DNA from: Chitinophagaceae bacterium DXS
GTDB lineage: Bacteria > Bacteroidota > Bacteroidia > Chitinophagales > Chitinophagaceae
NCBI GenBank assembly: GCA_030345135.1
Contig: CP128386.1
Coordinates: 3,187,677-3,251,676, forward strand
Direction: 5' to 3'
Length of the DNA: 64,000 nucleotides
This document shows, piece after piece, positions 8,441 through 18,132 of this stretch. Made by a program: the position numbers and the translations under genes. The notes under the pieces were generated by a model, which saw only the letters and a list, made by a program, of their open reading frames with translations, was not told the DNA's origin and did not search any database. Position 1 is the stretch's first letter. The number at the start of each line of letters is the position of its first letter.

Positions 8441-10933
8441 TTACCTGGAAACTGCATCATTATTAGTCAACTTCCATTCATTATCATAAAATCCTGCTAA
8501 CTGAATGCCTTTAGAACCGTCACGAAGCATGTCCAGCTTATAGATCATAAAATCAGGAAAACCACTTGCGCCAGCGAAATACTGGTTGGCGTTTGCAGCG
8601 TTCATACCTTTTATCCCGCTACCTGCAATTACTGCTACAGATGTTACAGGCGAGTTTTTTAACGGCCATACAAAACAGGCACTTAAATCATCTCCGCTCC
8701 ATGTGTTACCGCCTGCAGTAACTTTATTGCGCTGCACCTGGATAGGACAATCATTCAATAACTGTCCCCATGCACTATTTGTTGTAGCGTTTCCATAAAT
8801 TATTACACCTCTGCCCACATATTTATCCGCAGAAAAATCTTTATCAGCTACTATATCAATAGCCCCGTTACCACGATAGTACCATGTTTCTGCGTCATAT
8901 TTTGCTTTATTCAGACTCCAGGTATTTTCAGCTTCAGTGCCTTTTGTACTATAAACAAATACCATCCTGTAATTAAATGCATCTTTCAAAGTACCATAAC
9001 GGTGTGGGCCTTTTTGAAGCACGCCGGGGTTTGTACCAAACGCCCATTGATCATTTTGTCTCAACAGGTAAACCGTATCATTAGTGCCTTTCGCATTATA
9101 TGATAAAGTCTGTCCGTCCAGTTTAAGATCAACTGATGATCCTTGCTTGAAATCGGACATCGCAATTTGAAGCACCCGAACGTTTTCTGTAGTTCCCGAA
9201 ACAAGTCTTTTTGCTTTGTTCCTATCAAGCACAATCCTACTGTACTTCAATGGATGTTGTTGCTGTATAATTGCTACCCAGTGATATTTTGCCGAAATAC
9301 CAGGATTAGATGTAGTGAAGTCCACCTTTTCAACAGTACTGTCAGGCGGAAGGGCATGCCACCTAAAATAATCAAACATAGGTTTCCAGTCTACGCTCTG
9401 ATCACCAAACCAATGCTCACCTTTGGGGTATTCATAGTAACTGAAATCACTTTGGAATTCGCCTAATATTTTCCGCATTTGCCTTGCATACATTACAGGA
9501 ACAACTTTATCTGAGTCCCCATGCAAAATATAAACACCTAATGGCTTATAGTTAAAAGCAAGTTTAGGCACATCACTCTGATTGCTTGCACGCAATAATA
9601 CCTGCTCAATCGGATCATTGCTGCTATCGGGTATTACACCATCAGCCGAACCATAGGCTTTTAATGTGGGATAACCGGAACAGGCACCTATTGCGGCCCA
9701 TTTATCAGGATATGTTGCACCAAGAAACCATGTGCCGTGGCCTCCCATTGAATGGCCCGTTAAATAAATATGCTGCGGATCCGGATTAAATGTATTCGTA
9801 GCGTTTTGTAATACTTCCAGGGCATCCAGTCTTCCCCAATCTTCCCAGTTAAAACCACGCGGACGGCGGTTAGTAGCAGCAACCAATGTGCCCCAGCTTT
9901 TTGAACGATAAGCCTTTGCCTGGCCGATGGCTTCAACACCTGCACCATGAACGGAAAGGAACAATGCATTGTGCTCTTTAACCGAATCTTTAGTTTGGGG
10001 AGTTACGGCATAATATTGAAGACTGCCATCTATGTTGCTCGTAAACGTAACACTGTATTGCTCACCCGGGTTAACGGACTCTATCTTAATGTTTGCTTCA
10101 TCAATAGCACGACCGTTGTCCAGCAAAGTTATACGGCACTCATTCATTCCTTTAACTGTAACATCACTGCCATCAAAATCAAAACTTACCTTACGCGTAG
10201 ACATTGCAGGAACTGCAGGAACAGGAACAGTCTGCTGTTTACTGCCAACAATCGCCTTTAGCTGATAGTTATTTAGTACTTTGTTGCTTGTATTCACAAC
10301 AACCAAAGCGCCTTTTAGTTTGCTATTATCCTGACCGATAACGATGTGAGGCAACGTAGGATCCTCTGCTTTCAGCAGTACCGGCTTATCCGGAAAAATA
10401 AGATCCGCAGTAACATTACTTCCACGAACATATAATTCATTCAACCCTTTCTTTAACTGAACGGGAATGTATAACCAGCCAGAATAATAAGGGTCGCCGG
10501 TATGTGGCACGCCGTTAAAAAACAAACTGCTGTTGCCTTTTATATTAAGCAAAGCCGCCTGTTCCTTTGGCGAATTATAGGTAAGATATAAGTAACTGCC
10601 ACCTCTGTCCACGCGACCTGGATTACCAGGATTATTTACGCGGGGAATATTTCCCCAGTCAACGGTTCTGAAGCGATGAGCAGTATCTGCTTTTGCGGAC
10701 CTCCATCGTAATGTATCGCCTTTAGCTGTAACATCAAAGACTGCGTTAACCGCAGGCGTTTGCAAAGTGCCGTTATATAGCTTGTATGCAAGCAGGTCCG
10801 TATAGATCGCTTCGCGACCATAGCGGCTCCCCGCAGCCACTAATAAACCTTCAGAAAAATGGAATACCTGTTGTGCCAAAGCTGAAGTACTCACAACAAG
10901 AAATAAACATACAGAAGAAAGATATCTATGCAT
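8441..10933 (-). CDS. Secreted alpha/beta-hydrolase of the prolyl oligopeptidase/esterase type
   Basis: A signal peptide covers residues 1-20 (ending STSALAQ). An all-beta region follows up to about 300, then an alpha/beta-hydrolase domain with the nucleophile S395 in GHSMGG, the likely acid D475 in HGDSDKVVP and H507 in GEHWFG. A further region of about 250 residues is of unknown fold. Families with this layout include feruloyl/acetyl-xylan-type esterases and S9 peptidases; the motifs alone do not separate them. The gene has its own terminator. It probably acts in the periplasm or on the surface on polysaccharide esters or peptides. Confidence 0.88.
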   Translation of the reverse strand: MHRYLSSVCLFLVVSTSALAQQVFHFSEGLLVAAGSRYGREAIYTDLLAYKLYNGTLQTPAVNAVFDVTAKGDTLRWRSAKADTAHRFRTVDWGNIPRVNNPGNPGRVDRGGSYLYLTYNSPKEQAALLNIKGNSSLFFNGVPHTGDPYYSGWLYIPVQLKKGLNELYVRGSNVTADLIFPDKPVLLKAEDPTLPHIVIGQDNSKLKGALVVVNTSNKVLNNYQLKAIVGSKQQTVPVPAVPAMSTRKVSFDFDGSDVTVKGMNECRITLLDNGRAIDEANIKIESVNPGEQYSVTFTSNIDGSLQYYAVTPQTKDSVKEHNALFLSVHGAGVEAIGQAKAYRSKSWGTLVAATNRRPRGFNWEDWGRLDALEVLQNATNTFNPDPQHIYLTGHSMGGHGTWFLGATYPDKWAAIGACSGYPTLKAYGSADGVIPDSSNDPIEQVLLRASNQSDVPKLAFNYKPLGVYILHGDSDKVVPVMYARQMRKILGEFQSDFSYYEYPKGEHWFGDQSVDWKPMFDYFRWHALPPDSTVEKVDFTTSNPGISAKYHWVAIIQQQHPLKYSRIVLDRNKAKRLVSGTTENVRVLQIAMSDFKQGSSVDLKLDGQTLSYNAKGTNDTVYLLRQNDQWAFGTNPGVLQKGPHRYGTLKDAFNYRMVFVYSTKGTEAENTWSLNKAKYDAETWYYRGNGAIDIVADKDFSADKYVGRGVIIYGNATTNSAWGQLLNDCPIQVQRNKVTAGGNTWSGDDLSACFVWPLKNSPVTSVAVIAGSGIKGMNAANANQYFAGASGFPDFMIYKLDMLRDGSKGIQLAGFYDNEWKLTNNDAVSR

Positions 10934-11205
10934 ATCGACAGTTTAATAAAATCTGCATAATCAAACCGGGCACAACATGTACCTGTAAGTAGTTTACTGG
11001 TAACTGACACGATGTAGTGCACGGACAAACTAAGTTTTAAAGAACGCTGTTAAGCAGTTTCATCTATTCCTTGTAATTACCAGATGATAACTTATACTTA
11101 TCCTGAAAAAAAGTTTGGAGCAGCCAGCAAAACAACTAAACAAAAGCTGTTCAACCAGACAGAATCGGCAGAAGGGATAAGGCTTTCGGTTGACGGAATA
11201 CATAT

Positions 11206-12507
11206 CTATCGCAACAATCTTCCTGCAACATATTCGCCCAGCAACAAGCCTTCTTTCCTGCCATTTTCAATAGCTACGCGGTAATGAATGCCGCCGTATA
11301 AACGTGAAATAGCAGCCTCTTTGCATGCTTCTTCAAAGGAAGTAAAATGACGTACAGGCAGGCCAAACTCAACTTCCGTATCATCATCAAATGATACATC
11401 CTTACCAAACAATCCGGTTAAAACAATTGACGCTACGGTAGACGCTACGCTATGGCCACTTGTATACTCAGGAAAGGGCGGCGTTTGCAACAATGGACGC
11501 CATGATTCATCAATATAAGCGTTGATATAGGTCTCCGGGCGAATGACGTTGCTTCTGAATTTTTCATCCCAGCAACTGATAAACGCATCAAACAATGCAA
11601 TTGAAGTGTAGGTATAAGCTTTAGAGGTCTTCATGAGATCAGCCCCCGTGTTACGTGCCACGAGTCCTGCAATTGAGATCCAATGACCGCCGGGCGATAT
11701 TTTTTTTGTCGCATAATTCAGATGTCCCTCCACATTCAGAAAAAAAGGATTGCAATCCCAAAAGCTGGCAATATCATACTGGTGCTTAGTCAGATTTTTT
11801 CCGGCAACATACACTTCATAAGCCTGCTTGTAAAAAGCACTGGCGGTATCCTTGCTGAATGGCAATGGCTTTTCCGGCATAAACTGGTTGCAGGAATCAA
11901 GCACCATTGTCCTGATCTGGTTCCAGTAAGGTTCTACTGCTGCCATGTAACCGGGTGGCGTTGGTATCCACTTGCCTTCTTCTTTCAAATAGTTATAACG
12001 ACGGATCTTTCTTGTCTCTTTATATTTGTCAGTACCAGCCCAGTTCAAAATAACGGACGCGACTGTTTCTCCATAAGCCATTGAAGAATTGAATTCTTCA
12101 TCAGAAATTTTCATCGACTTATAATAAGCTAATATATTCTGCAGGGAATCATGCAATAACGGCTCAGAAAAAACCAGCTTTTCGCCGGTAAGCATAAAGG
12201 CACAAACAGCAGCTAAGGAGGGCAAAACTTCTTTTCCCGGATTTGGCACCTGGGGTAATGATTTTAGTTTTCCGTACAGCGATTCGCGCTGATCTGTCGC
12301 AGCAGCCAATGCCTCATGCGCCGCGATATTTGCGTATGCATAAATACGGCTGGCAACAGGCGGTGAAAAAATATCATGAATAATTACGTCTGTCAACGCC
12401 TTTTCGCAACGGTGCAAGGGATAAGCATCCGTATTCCTGTCCGGTGGCAGTGCGAAAGTGCTTTGGCACAACACGATTAACAATATCAATAAAAAATTTC
12501 TTTTCAT
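11206..12507 (-). CDS. Vanadium-dependent haloperoxidase / PAP2-like secreted protein
   Basis: A signal peptide covers about residues 1-19 (ending STFA). The vanadate/phosphate site of the superfamily is complete: K316-x6-R323-P324, the SGHS block with H352, and SRLYGGIHY with the axial H408. In characterised enzymes these residues bind vanadate (halide oxidation with peroxide) or phosphate (acid phosphatase); the sequence cannot decide which. Its start lies 38 bp after the stop of the FG-GAP/ASPIC gene on the same strand, so the two are likely co-transcribed. Confidence 0.9.
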   Translation of the reverse strand: MKRNFLLILLIVLCQSTFALPPDRNTDAYPLHRCEKALTDVIIHDIFSPPVASRIYAYANIAAHEALAAATDQRESLYGKLKSLPQVPNPGKEVLPSLAAVCAFMLTGEKLVFSEPLLHDSLQNILAYYKSMKISDEEFNSSMAYGETVASVILNWAGTDKYKETRKIRRYNYLKEEGKWIPTPPGYMAAVEPYWNQIRTMVLDSCNQFMPEKPLPFSKDTASAFYKQAYEVYVAGKNLTKHQYDIASFWDCNPFFLNVEGHLNYATKKISPGGHWISIAGLVARNTGADLMKTSKAYTYTSIALFDAFISCWDEKFRSNVIRPETYINAYIDESWRPLLQTPPFPEYTSGHSVASTVASIVLTGLFGKDVSFDDDTEVEFGLPVRHFTSFEEACKEAAISRLYGGIHYRVAIENGRKEGLLLGEYVAGRLLR

Positions 12508-12545
12508 CAGTTAGTTTTCATTTTTCATGAAAATTAAAAAAGAAG

Positions 12546-15500
12546 TTACATATTCAATTTCAGCACCTGCATGTTGTCGTCATTTTTCGCAGCGATGATT
12601 AGTGTTTCGCCCGAAGCGGTTTTCAAACTCACCATTTTCCGGCAATCTCCGTCCATGAACATACCTGCTTGCCCGGGTTCTACACTTTCAAATGTTTTGT
12701 TTCCTTTTCCTTTCAATAACACGCCATAGCCCGCATCATTTCTACCAGCTGTTGTGCGGTAAGGATAAAAGTTTCCACTTAGGAGTATGTCGTTGATACC
12801 GTCTTTATCAAAATCCTGAACAACGGCTGCAGATATTCGTGAGAACTGCGCGACCAAAGGAAGGGGCGAAAATGAAAATTTCATATTCCCATTGTTGTAC
12901 AGAATACCAGAAGCAAGTTCATCACAGTGATAATATCCTGCTTTTTTCACTTTATCTTTTGAGAATATGTCATTGACGGTGGCATCAGCATAATCCTTAT
13001 ACTTTATATATTTTCTTTTCAAGGGAACAATCTGATCAAGCAGCTCATCTCTTGAAGCAACAGGATAGCTGGTTCCCTGTATATAATAACACATGATGGG
13101 ATCTATTGTACCGTTATCGTCAAAATCAGCAGCATATAAGGTTACAGGCTGATCTTTGGATGCTTTGAACTGATTGTTGTATCCACAGTTACCCAAAATA
13201 AAATCAGTATCGCCATCACCATCAACATCAGCTGCATTGATGGAAGCCCACATACCATTAAGGTTTTGCACGCCTGATGCAGCGGAAATATTCGTCAACT
13301 TGCCAGCATTGTTCTTAAACAGCATTACATTCATCCAGTCTCCCGCAATCAATAACTCAGGAAAATGATCGTTATCAAGATCGGCCCAGGCAGCAGCGGT
13401 TACCATACCGGGTTTGCGCCATGCATCCTCAGTTACATCAGTGAAATGAACACTTCCATTTTTTGTATCATTGCGTAACAAATAACTTCTTGCGGCCATT
13501 GGAAAGGATCCGGGAACAACGCGACCACCAATAAAAAGATCAAGATCACCATCATTATCAAAATCACCCACAGCGACGGCCTGCTTATCACTTAACATTG
13601 CAGGCAACGCATTCGGTTCTTTAATAAAGTTTCCTTTACCGTCGTTAAGGTATAGTCTGTCGTTATATTCAGGAGAACCGTCAGCATATTCGTTGCCTCC
13701 ACTCACCACATAAAGATCCATGTCACCATCATTGTCCGCATCAAAAAAAACTGCATTCACATCTTCGCTCGCTGCATCAACGGTCCATGGTTGCGAGCCG
13801 GCCGCCATAAACGTTCCTTGCGATGTTTGAAGATATAATACACCTGATTGTCCTATAGCACCACCAACAAAAACGTCTTCCAATTTATCGCCGTTTACAT
13901 CGGCCTTTGCGAGCGCGGGACCTTCACGGGACAACTGGTAGGGCAGCAGTACTTCATCTTTAAAATCAATAAAATCATTTTCCGTGTGCCTGAACGTCAA
14001 GCCGGACTGCGCTGTAATATCTGTAAACAGCTTTGTGCTTGCCGTTTGCACAACCTCCTTCGGTCTCGCATCGGCTTGTGCTAGTTCGATTGTTTTGCCT
14101 GACGATATACTGGTAAGAACAGTTTGTTTTCCATTGGGCCATGTAAGTTCCAGCTTCGCAGGTTGTGAACCCGAAGGATATCCAAATATAATTTCAGGTG
14201 ATATGGAGGATTGGTAACCACGTACGGGATACAATTCCTGGTACTGCTGAAGACCATCGTCGGTTGTAAAAGTAATTTTGGTACCGAATGCGGCTGTATT
14301 CAATCCTTCACCCTTCAGTTTTAATTTGATAAATGCAGTTGGGCTTACTTCATTTTGATTATTACGGTACACAAAGGCCGGTTCGTTATTGTTACATACA
14401 ATCAGGTCCAGATCTCCATCATTATCCAGGTCAGCATAAGCTGCCGCATTTGAAACACCTGGTTTGTAAAGTCCCCAATCTTTTGTCTTGTTAGCGAATG
14501 TGAGGTCCCGTTTATTTTGAAAAATGTAGTTACTAAGTTTATTGGAAGCCATTTTCTTTACCAGGTCGTAGGTTTTGAAGTTTACAATTCCTTCTTTCAA
14601 TGAAGTCTTCTGTGCATCGGCTACGGTGTATTTTAGAAAATCCATGTCCGTGTAATCTCTCAGGTAGCCGTTGCTTACAAACAAATCCTTCCAGCCATCG
14701 TTGTCGAAATCTGCAAATAAGCCAGCCCAGCTCCAATCTGTATTAGATATACCGGCCAATTGCCCTATCTCACTAAAACGGACATTACCCTTTGCATCAG
14801 TACCACGATTTAATTGTAACATGTTGCGCATTTGCTGATGATAATATCCGCTATCGAGCAGGAGATGATATTGATCGTATTCGTCAGGACCTTTTAACAG
14901 CTTCTGACGATGATTATCTTCAGGCAGCATATCCAGCGTAAACACATCCGGCAGGCCGTCATTATTATAATCTGCAATATCTGCACCCATCGAAAATTTC
15001 GAGACATGTGCAAAAGATTTGCTTAAAGACTCTGTGAAAGTGCCATCATGATTGTTGACGTAAAAACAGTCCACTTCAGTGTAATCGCTGGTTGTATAAA
15101 TATCAGGCCACCCATCTTTATTTACATCACTCACTGTAACACTTAATCCAAAGTTGAGTGCATTATTGATGATACCTGCTTTTAATGTAACGTCGGTAAA
15201 ATGGATCTGTCCGTTTGCATCTTTATCATTACGGAACAGCCTGTTTCCAAAATGCATATCAGGCGTTGCTCTTACTTTCTTTGTATTCAGCAATGGATTG
15301 TAAGTGTGGTTAGAATGGTTGAGCAGGAACATGTCGAGATCACCATCATTATCATAATCAAAAAAAGCAGCTTGCGTAGATTGCGTTCCGGGCGCATCAA
15401 GACCATATTCTTTGGCCATTTCTTTAAAAACCGGGACACCATCTTTTACTCCCTGATTGATAAAAAGCTCATTGCTTAATTGCTCAGGATCTTTGAACTT

Positions 15501-15908
15501 GCCTGAATGACAAACGTAGATATCGGGCAAACCATCGCCGTTAATATCAGCAATACTTACGCCTGTGCTCCATGTGCCATTTCCTTTTACATTCGCCTTT
15601 CGGGTAATATCTTCAAAATGAAAACCACCTTTATTTAAAAACAATTTGTTAGCTGCAGTGTTACCAGAAAAGAAAACATCGGTTAAGCCATCATTATTAA
15701 AATCTGCAATACCAACCCCTGCCCCGTTATAGAGATATTCATAACTAAACACGTTCAGTGAATCATCTTCTGTAATAGTATTTAAGTACGAGATACCACT
15801 TTCCTTTTCCGGCACCAGCGTAAACTGGGTTGGCGCAGATGTAGTTTGTGCCTGCGCATTCATCACGCAGGCCAAACAAAAAATGAGGTATGGATAGATA
15901 CGGGTCAT
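12546..15908 (-). CDS. Large secreted FG-GAP (VCBS)/ASPIC-UnbV repeat protein, CRTAC1-like
   Basis: A 1120-residue protein with a signal peptide (about 1-20, ending MNAQA). It carries many FG-GAP repeats with Ca-binding DxNxDGxxD loops (DFNNDGLTD, DINGDGLPD, DYDNDGDLD, DADNDGDMD and others), which fold as beta-propeller blades. An ASPIC/UnbV domain sits near 535-625 (YPVRGYQSS), splitting the propeller repeats into two groups. Such proteins are extracellular; in Bacteroidota they often sit beside SusCD genes and haloperoxidases. Role unknown, probably glycan or surface binding. First gene of a pair with the haloperoxidase downstream. Confidence 0.93.
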   Translation of the reverse strand: MTRIYPYLIFCLACVMNAQAQTTSAPTQFTLVPEKESGISYLNTITEDDSLNVFSYEYLYNGAGVGIADFNNDGLTDVFFSGNTAANKLFLNKGGFHFEDITRKANVKGNGTWSTGVSIADINGDGLPDIYVCHSGKFKDPEQLSNELFINQGVKDGVPVFKEMAKEYGLDAPGTQSTQAAFFDYDNDGDLDMFLLNHSNHTYNPLLNTKKVRATPDMHFGNRLFRNDKDANGQIHFTDVTLKAGIINNALNFGLSVTVSDVNKDGWPDIYTTSDYTEVDCFYVNNHDGTFTESLSKSFAHVSKFSMGADIADYNNDGLPDVFTLDMLPEDNHRQKLLKGPDEYDQYHLLLDSGYYHQQMRNMLQLNRGTDAKGNVRFSEIGQLAGISNTDWSWAGLFADFDNDGWKDLFVSNGYLRDYTDMDFLKYTVADAQKTSLKEGIVNFKTYDLVKKMASNKLSNYIFQNKRDLTFANKTKDWGLYKPGVSNAAAYADLDNDGDLDLIVCNNNEPAFVYRNNQNEVSPTAFIKLKLKGEGLNTAAFGTKITFTTDDGLQQYQELYPVRGYQSSISPEIIFGYPSGSQPAKLELTWPNGKQTVLTSISSGKTIELAQADARPKEVVQTASTKLFTDITAQSGLTFRHTENDFIDFKDEVLLPYQLSREGPALAKADVNGDKLEDVFVGGAIGQSGVLYLQTSQGTFMAAGSQPWTVDAASEDVNAVFFDADNDGDMDLYVVSGGNEYADGSPEYNDRLYLNDGKGNFIKEPNALPAMLSDKQAVAVGDFDNDGDLDLFIGGRVVPGSFPMAARSYLLRNDTKNGSVHFTDVTEDAWRKPGMVTAAAWADLDNDHFPELLIAGDWMNVMLFKNNAGKLTNISAASGVQNLNGMWASINAADVDGDGDTDFILGNCGYNNQFKASKDQPVTLYAADFDDNGTIDPIMCYYIQGTSYPVASRDELLDQIVPLKRKYIKYKDYADATVNDIFSKDKVKKAGYYHCDELASGILYNNGNMKFSFSPLPLVAQFSRISAAVVQDFDKDGINDILLSGNFYPYRTTAGRNDAGYGVLLKGKGNKTFESVEPGQAGMFMDGDCRKMVSLKTASGETLIIAAKNDDNMQVLKLNM

Positions 15909-15919
15909 TGTTTAAGAGA

Positions 15920-16090
15920 GTCAATCGGTGAATAGTGAATGGTCAATAGTGAAAGGTGTAACAACCTGACATTATTTTCATCATTATCATTTGTATTTTT
16001 TAGTTCGCTTGTTTTTTGCATTCGCATTCGCACATTTTCATATCCGCACATTCGCACCTTTTCAATTGTCAATTATCAACTTTCAATTAA
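15920..16090. repeat. Mixed microrepeats (GTGAATAGTGAATGG, CGCACATTCGCAC, TTTCAATTGTCAATT)
   Basis: Three short-period families follow one another in the gap between the FG-GAP gene start and the end of the cytochrome-like gene. The last one abuts the stop of the cytochrome-like gene. No gene is seen here. The gap separates the redoxin/cytochrome pair from the FG-GAP/haloperoxidase pair. Confidence 0.7.
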
Positions 16091-16091
16091 T

Positions 16092-17405
16092 TCACTGCAA
16101 ACTAATTGCTTCGTCTCCCGGTTTATACGGAAGAAACACCATCATTAATGTAAGCATCTCGTCAGTCGACCTCATGTCGCCAAAAGAAAAAACAGTCTGC
16201 GGAGGATTGTGCGGATTGAATGGATTTTCTGCTGTATTATCATAGGTTCCTTCAATATGGATCACAGACCCTTTTGGCACGCGAACCAATTTTTTAAATT
16301 TATAGATTTCCTGCCAACGGAAATCCCAGTCAGGAATGTGCACCAATCTGGTGGTATCTCCAGCCGGTGTTAAAAGATATGCTTTAAAATCTTTACCAAT
16401 GTAGTGCATATGCGGCCACACATACATAATGGAAAAATCTTCACTCGGATTTTTTACATCCAGTGTAAATGTTTTCTTTTCATTTGCCTTTATATAAAAT
16501 GAAGGAGTGATACTCTTCTCTCCTATTCCACGGGAACCAAAACTGATTACTTTGATAGGTCTTTTTACCGGTATTTTCTTGAAGAACAGATTTACTCCAA
16601 CAATACTTTTTTCATCTTTAGTTGTTGGTGCATAGTGTACTGTAAAAAGCACAACGCCACGCTTTGGCAAGATCCATCCAAAATCTTTAGGATAGGCTTC
16701 ATAGCTTGCGCCAGGAATCCAACCGCCATAATAAGTAATGGTCTTGCGATACGGTTGGTACTGATCAAACTTTTTCCTGTCATCCTCTGTCAGGTTAATA
16801 TAGCTATCCGTATTACTCAAACTGACCAAAGTGTCAGCAACCGGATGGATAGCATAGTTTACGTGATGGATCAATTTTTTATTGTTGCTTACAAATTCAA
16901 TAGCCTCAATGTTAGCAGAATCTGCTAACTCAAACGGCACTTTAAATATGATAAATCTTTCACCACCATCGCCTTTAACTAAAAAACTATCCGTCGTTTT
17001 TAAAACGAGATCGGGCTTCCTGTTATATAATGTTCCTTCGTTCAAATCTTTTTTCACCGCCGGCGTTGCCAGTGTTTTACCTTCCGGGCTTTTATTGTCA
17101 ATCCATTTTACGATGAGATCAATTTCTTTTTTACTGAGTGACCGGTCATTGGCAAAATGAACATATTTGTTATCCGGTTTCCATGGTGGCATGTAGCCCT
17201 GTTGCACCACATCTTTTATGAAAGAAGTACGTTTTGCTACGTCCTCATAAGTGATCAGCGAAAATGGCGCGGTTTCGCCCGGTTTGTGACATGAAGCACA
17301 TTTCCGAATGATGAGGGGTTGTATATCTTTATAGAATGTTACTTCCTGGGAATGACCATATACAGCAGCGAAAAAAAGACAAAATGCCAATAAATAATGC
17401 TTCAT
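16092..17405 (-). CDS. Secreted c-type cytochrome fused to a copper type II monooxygenase-like domain
   Basis: A signal peptide covers about residues 1-19 (ending AVYGHSQ). The heme-binding CASCH motif follows (C36, C39, H40), in a domain of about 100 residues. The C-terminal two thirds resemble the peptidylglycine/dopamine monooxygenase fold: IHHVNYAIHP, the Cu-ligand pair in WPHMHYIG and a late Met-rich strand EMLTLMMVF. Such fusions suggest electron delivery by heme to a copper centre oxidising a C-H bond; the substrate is unknown. The ATG at 17405 is chosen because the signal peptide starts there; it lies 1 nt after the redoxin stop, so the genes are almost certainly translationally coupled. 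The frame is open to 17432. Confidence 0.87.
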   Translation of the reverse strand: MKHYLLAFCLFFAAVYGHSQEVTFYKDIQPLIIRKCASCHKPGETAPFSLITYEDVAKRTSFIKDVVQQGYMPPWKPDNKYVHFANDRSLSKKEIDLIVKWIDNKSPEGKTLATPAVKKDLNEGTLYNRKPDLVLKTTDSFLVKGDGGERFIIFKVPFELADSANIEAIEFVSNNKKLIHHVNYAIHPVADTLVSLSNTDSYINLTEDDRKKFDQYQPYRKTITYYGGWIPGASYEAYPKDFGWILPKRGVVLFTVHYAPTTKDEKSIVGVNLFFKKIPVKRPIKVISFGSRGIGEKSITPSFYIKANEKKTFTLDVKNPSEDFSIMYVWPHMHYIGKDFKAYLLTPAGDTTRLVHIPDWDFRWQEIYKFKKLVRVPKGSVIHIEGTYDNTAENPFNPHNPPQTVFSFGDMRSTDEMLTLMMVFLPYKPGDEAISLQ

Positions 17406-17406
17406 G

Positions 17407-17988
17407 TTAGTACTCATTAATTTTACAACCAACGGCTTTTATACTCTTTATAACCACCGTTTTGTTATTTAAAGATTGTTCGAGCGCATCCTGCAAATAA
17501 AATGCAGTTGCTTTTATTTTCCGTTTACCCAAACCTTCCAACAGATTATCAATAGCACCCTTATAAACCAATTCATTTTTGTCATTCAACAACACAGCTT
17601 CAGGCGTTACAGCAGCATTTAAATAGTGAGTCAATGACATGGCGGAATCAATATACAATGGAATATGAACACTGTATTCACTTGCAAAACTTTGGATATC
17701 TGAGGTGGAGTAAGCCTTACCAGGAAAAACGCCATAAATATTTACGTGTTCTTTGTACTGATTATAAATGCTATCGAACAATTTCATATAACCTTTACAA
17801 AGGGGGCATTCGGGAGATAAAAACACGAACAGCGAAGATCTGTTATCCATCTTGATCTGATCATCCTGCACCTTTTGCAGATTAAAGTCTGCAACCCTGA
17901 ATTTGAGAAATGACGAATCAACCTGGGACGATACAGATCTGGCAATAAAGAGAAATAATATAATAAGCAGTATTCTCACTAAAAACAT
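17407..17988 (-). CDS. Exported thioredoxin-like (redoxin) protein
   Basis: An N-terminal signal or anchor (about 1-21) precedes a thioredoxin fold with the redox motif CPLC (C61, C64) in FLSPECPLC and the cis-Pro in VTPEAV. The spacing matches SCO/TlpA-like redoxins used in metal delivery or cytochrome maturation. It is coupled to the heme/copper protein downstream, so a role in loading its copper or keeping its cysteines reduced is likely (inference). Confidence 0.87.
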   Translation of the reverse strand: MFLVRILLIILFLFIARSVSSQVDSSFLKFRVADFNLQKVQDDQIKMDNRSSLFVFLSPECPLCKGYMKLFDSIYNQYKEHVNIYGVFPGKAYSTSDIQSFASEYSVHIPLYIDSAMSLTHYLNAAVTPEAVLLNDKNELVYKGAIDNLLEGLGKRKIKATAFYLQDALEQSLNNKTVVIKSIKAVGCKINEY

Positions 17989-18084
17989 GCATTGTATTCA
18001 ACAATCAATTTACACCTTTCACTTAAATCTCTGCACATTAAACACAAACTGTTTTATAAAACCGGAAAACAATAGTACGGAATG

Positions 18085-18123
18085 GAAAAAAGCAATAGAG
18101 TAATTCGCATTACTCTATTGCTT
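18085..18123 (-). terminator. Intrinsic terminator after susD (first pair)
   Basis: Perfect 15-bp stem, 18090-18104 with 18109-18123 (arm starts AAGCAATAGAG), loop TCGC. A run of A on the plus side just left of it gives the U-tract on the minus transcript. It closes the ROK1-SusC1-SusD1 unit. Confidence 0.92.
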
Positions 18124-18132
18124 AGGTAAGAA

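Noticed and set aside
11084-11284. 66-aa plus-strand frame between the hydrolase and haloperoxidase genes
   Set aside because: Its second half is antisense to the haloperoxidase gene, and no promoter, conserved pattern or terminator supports it.
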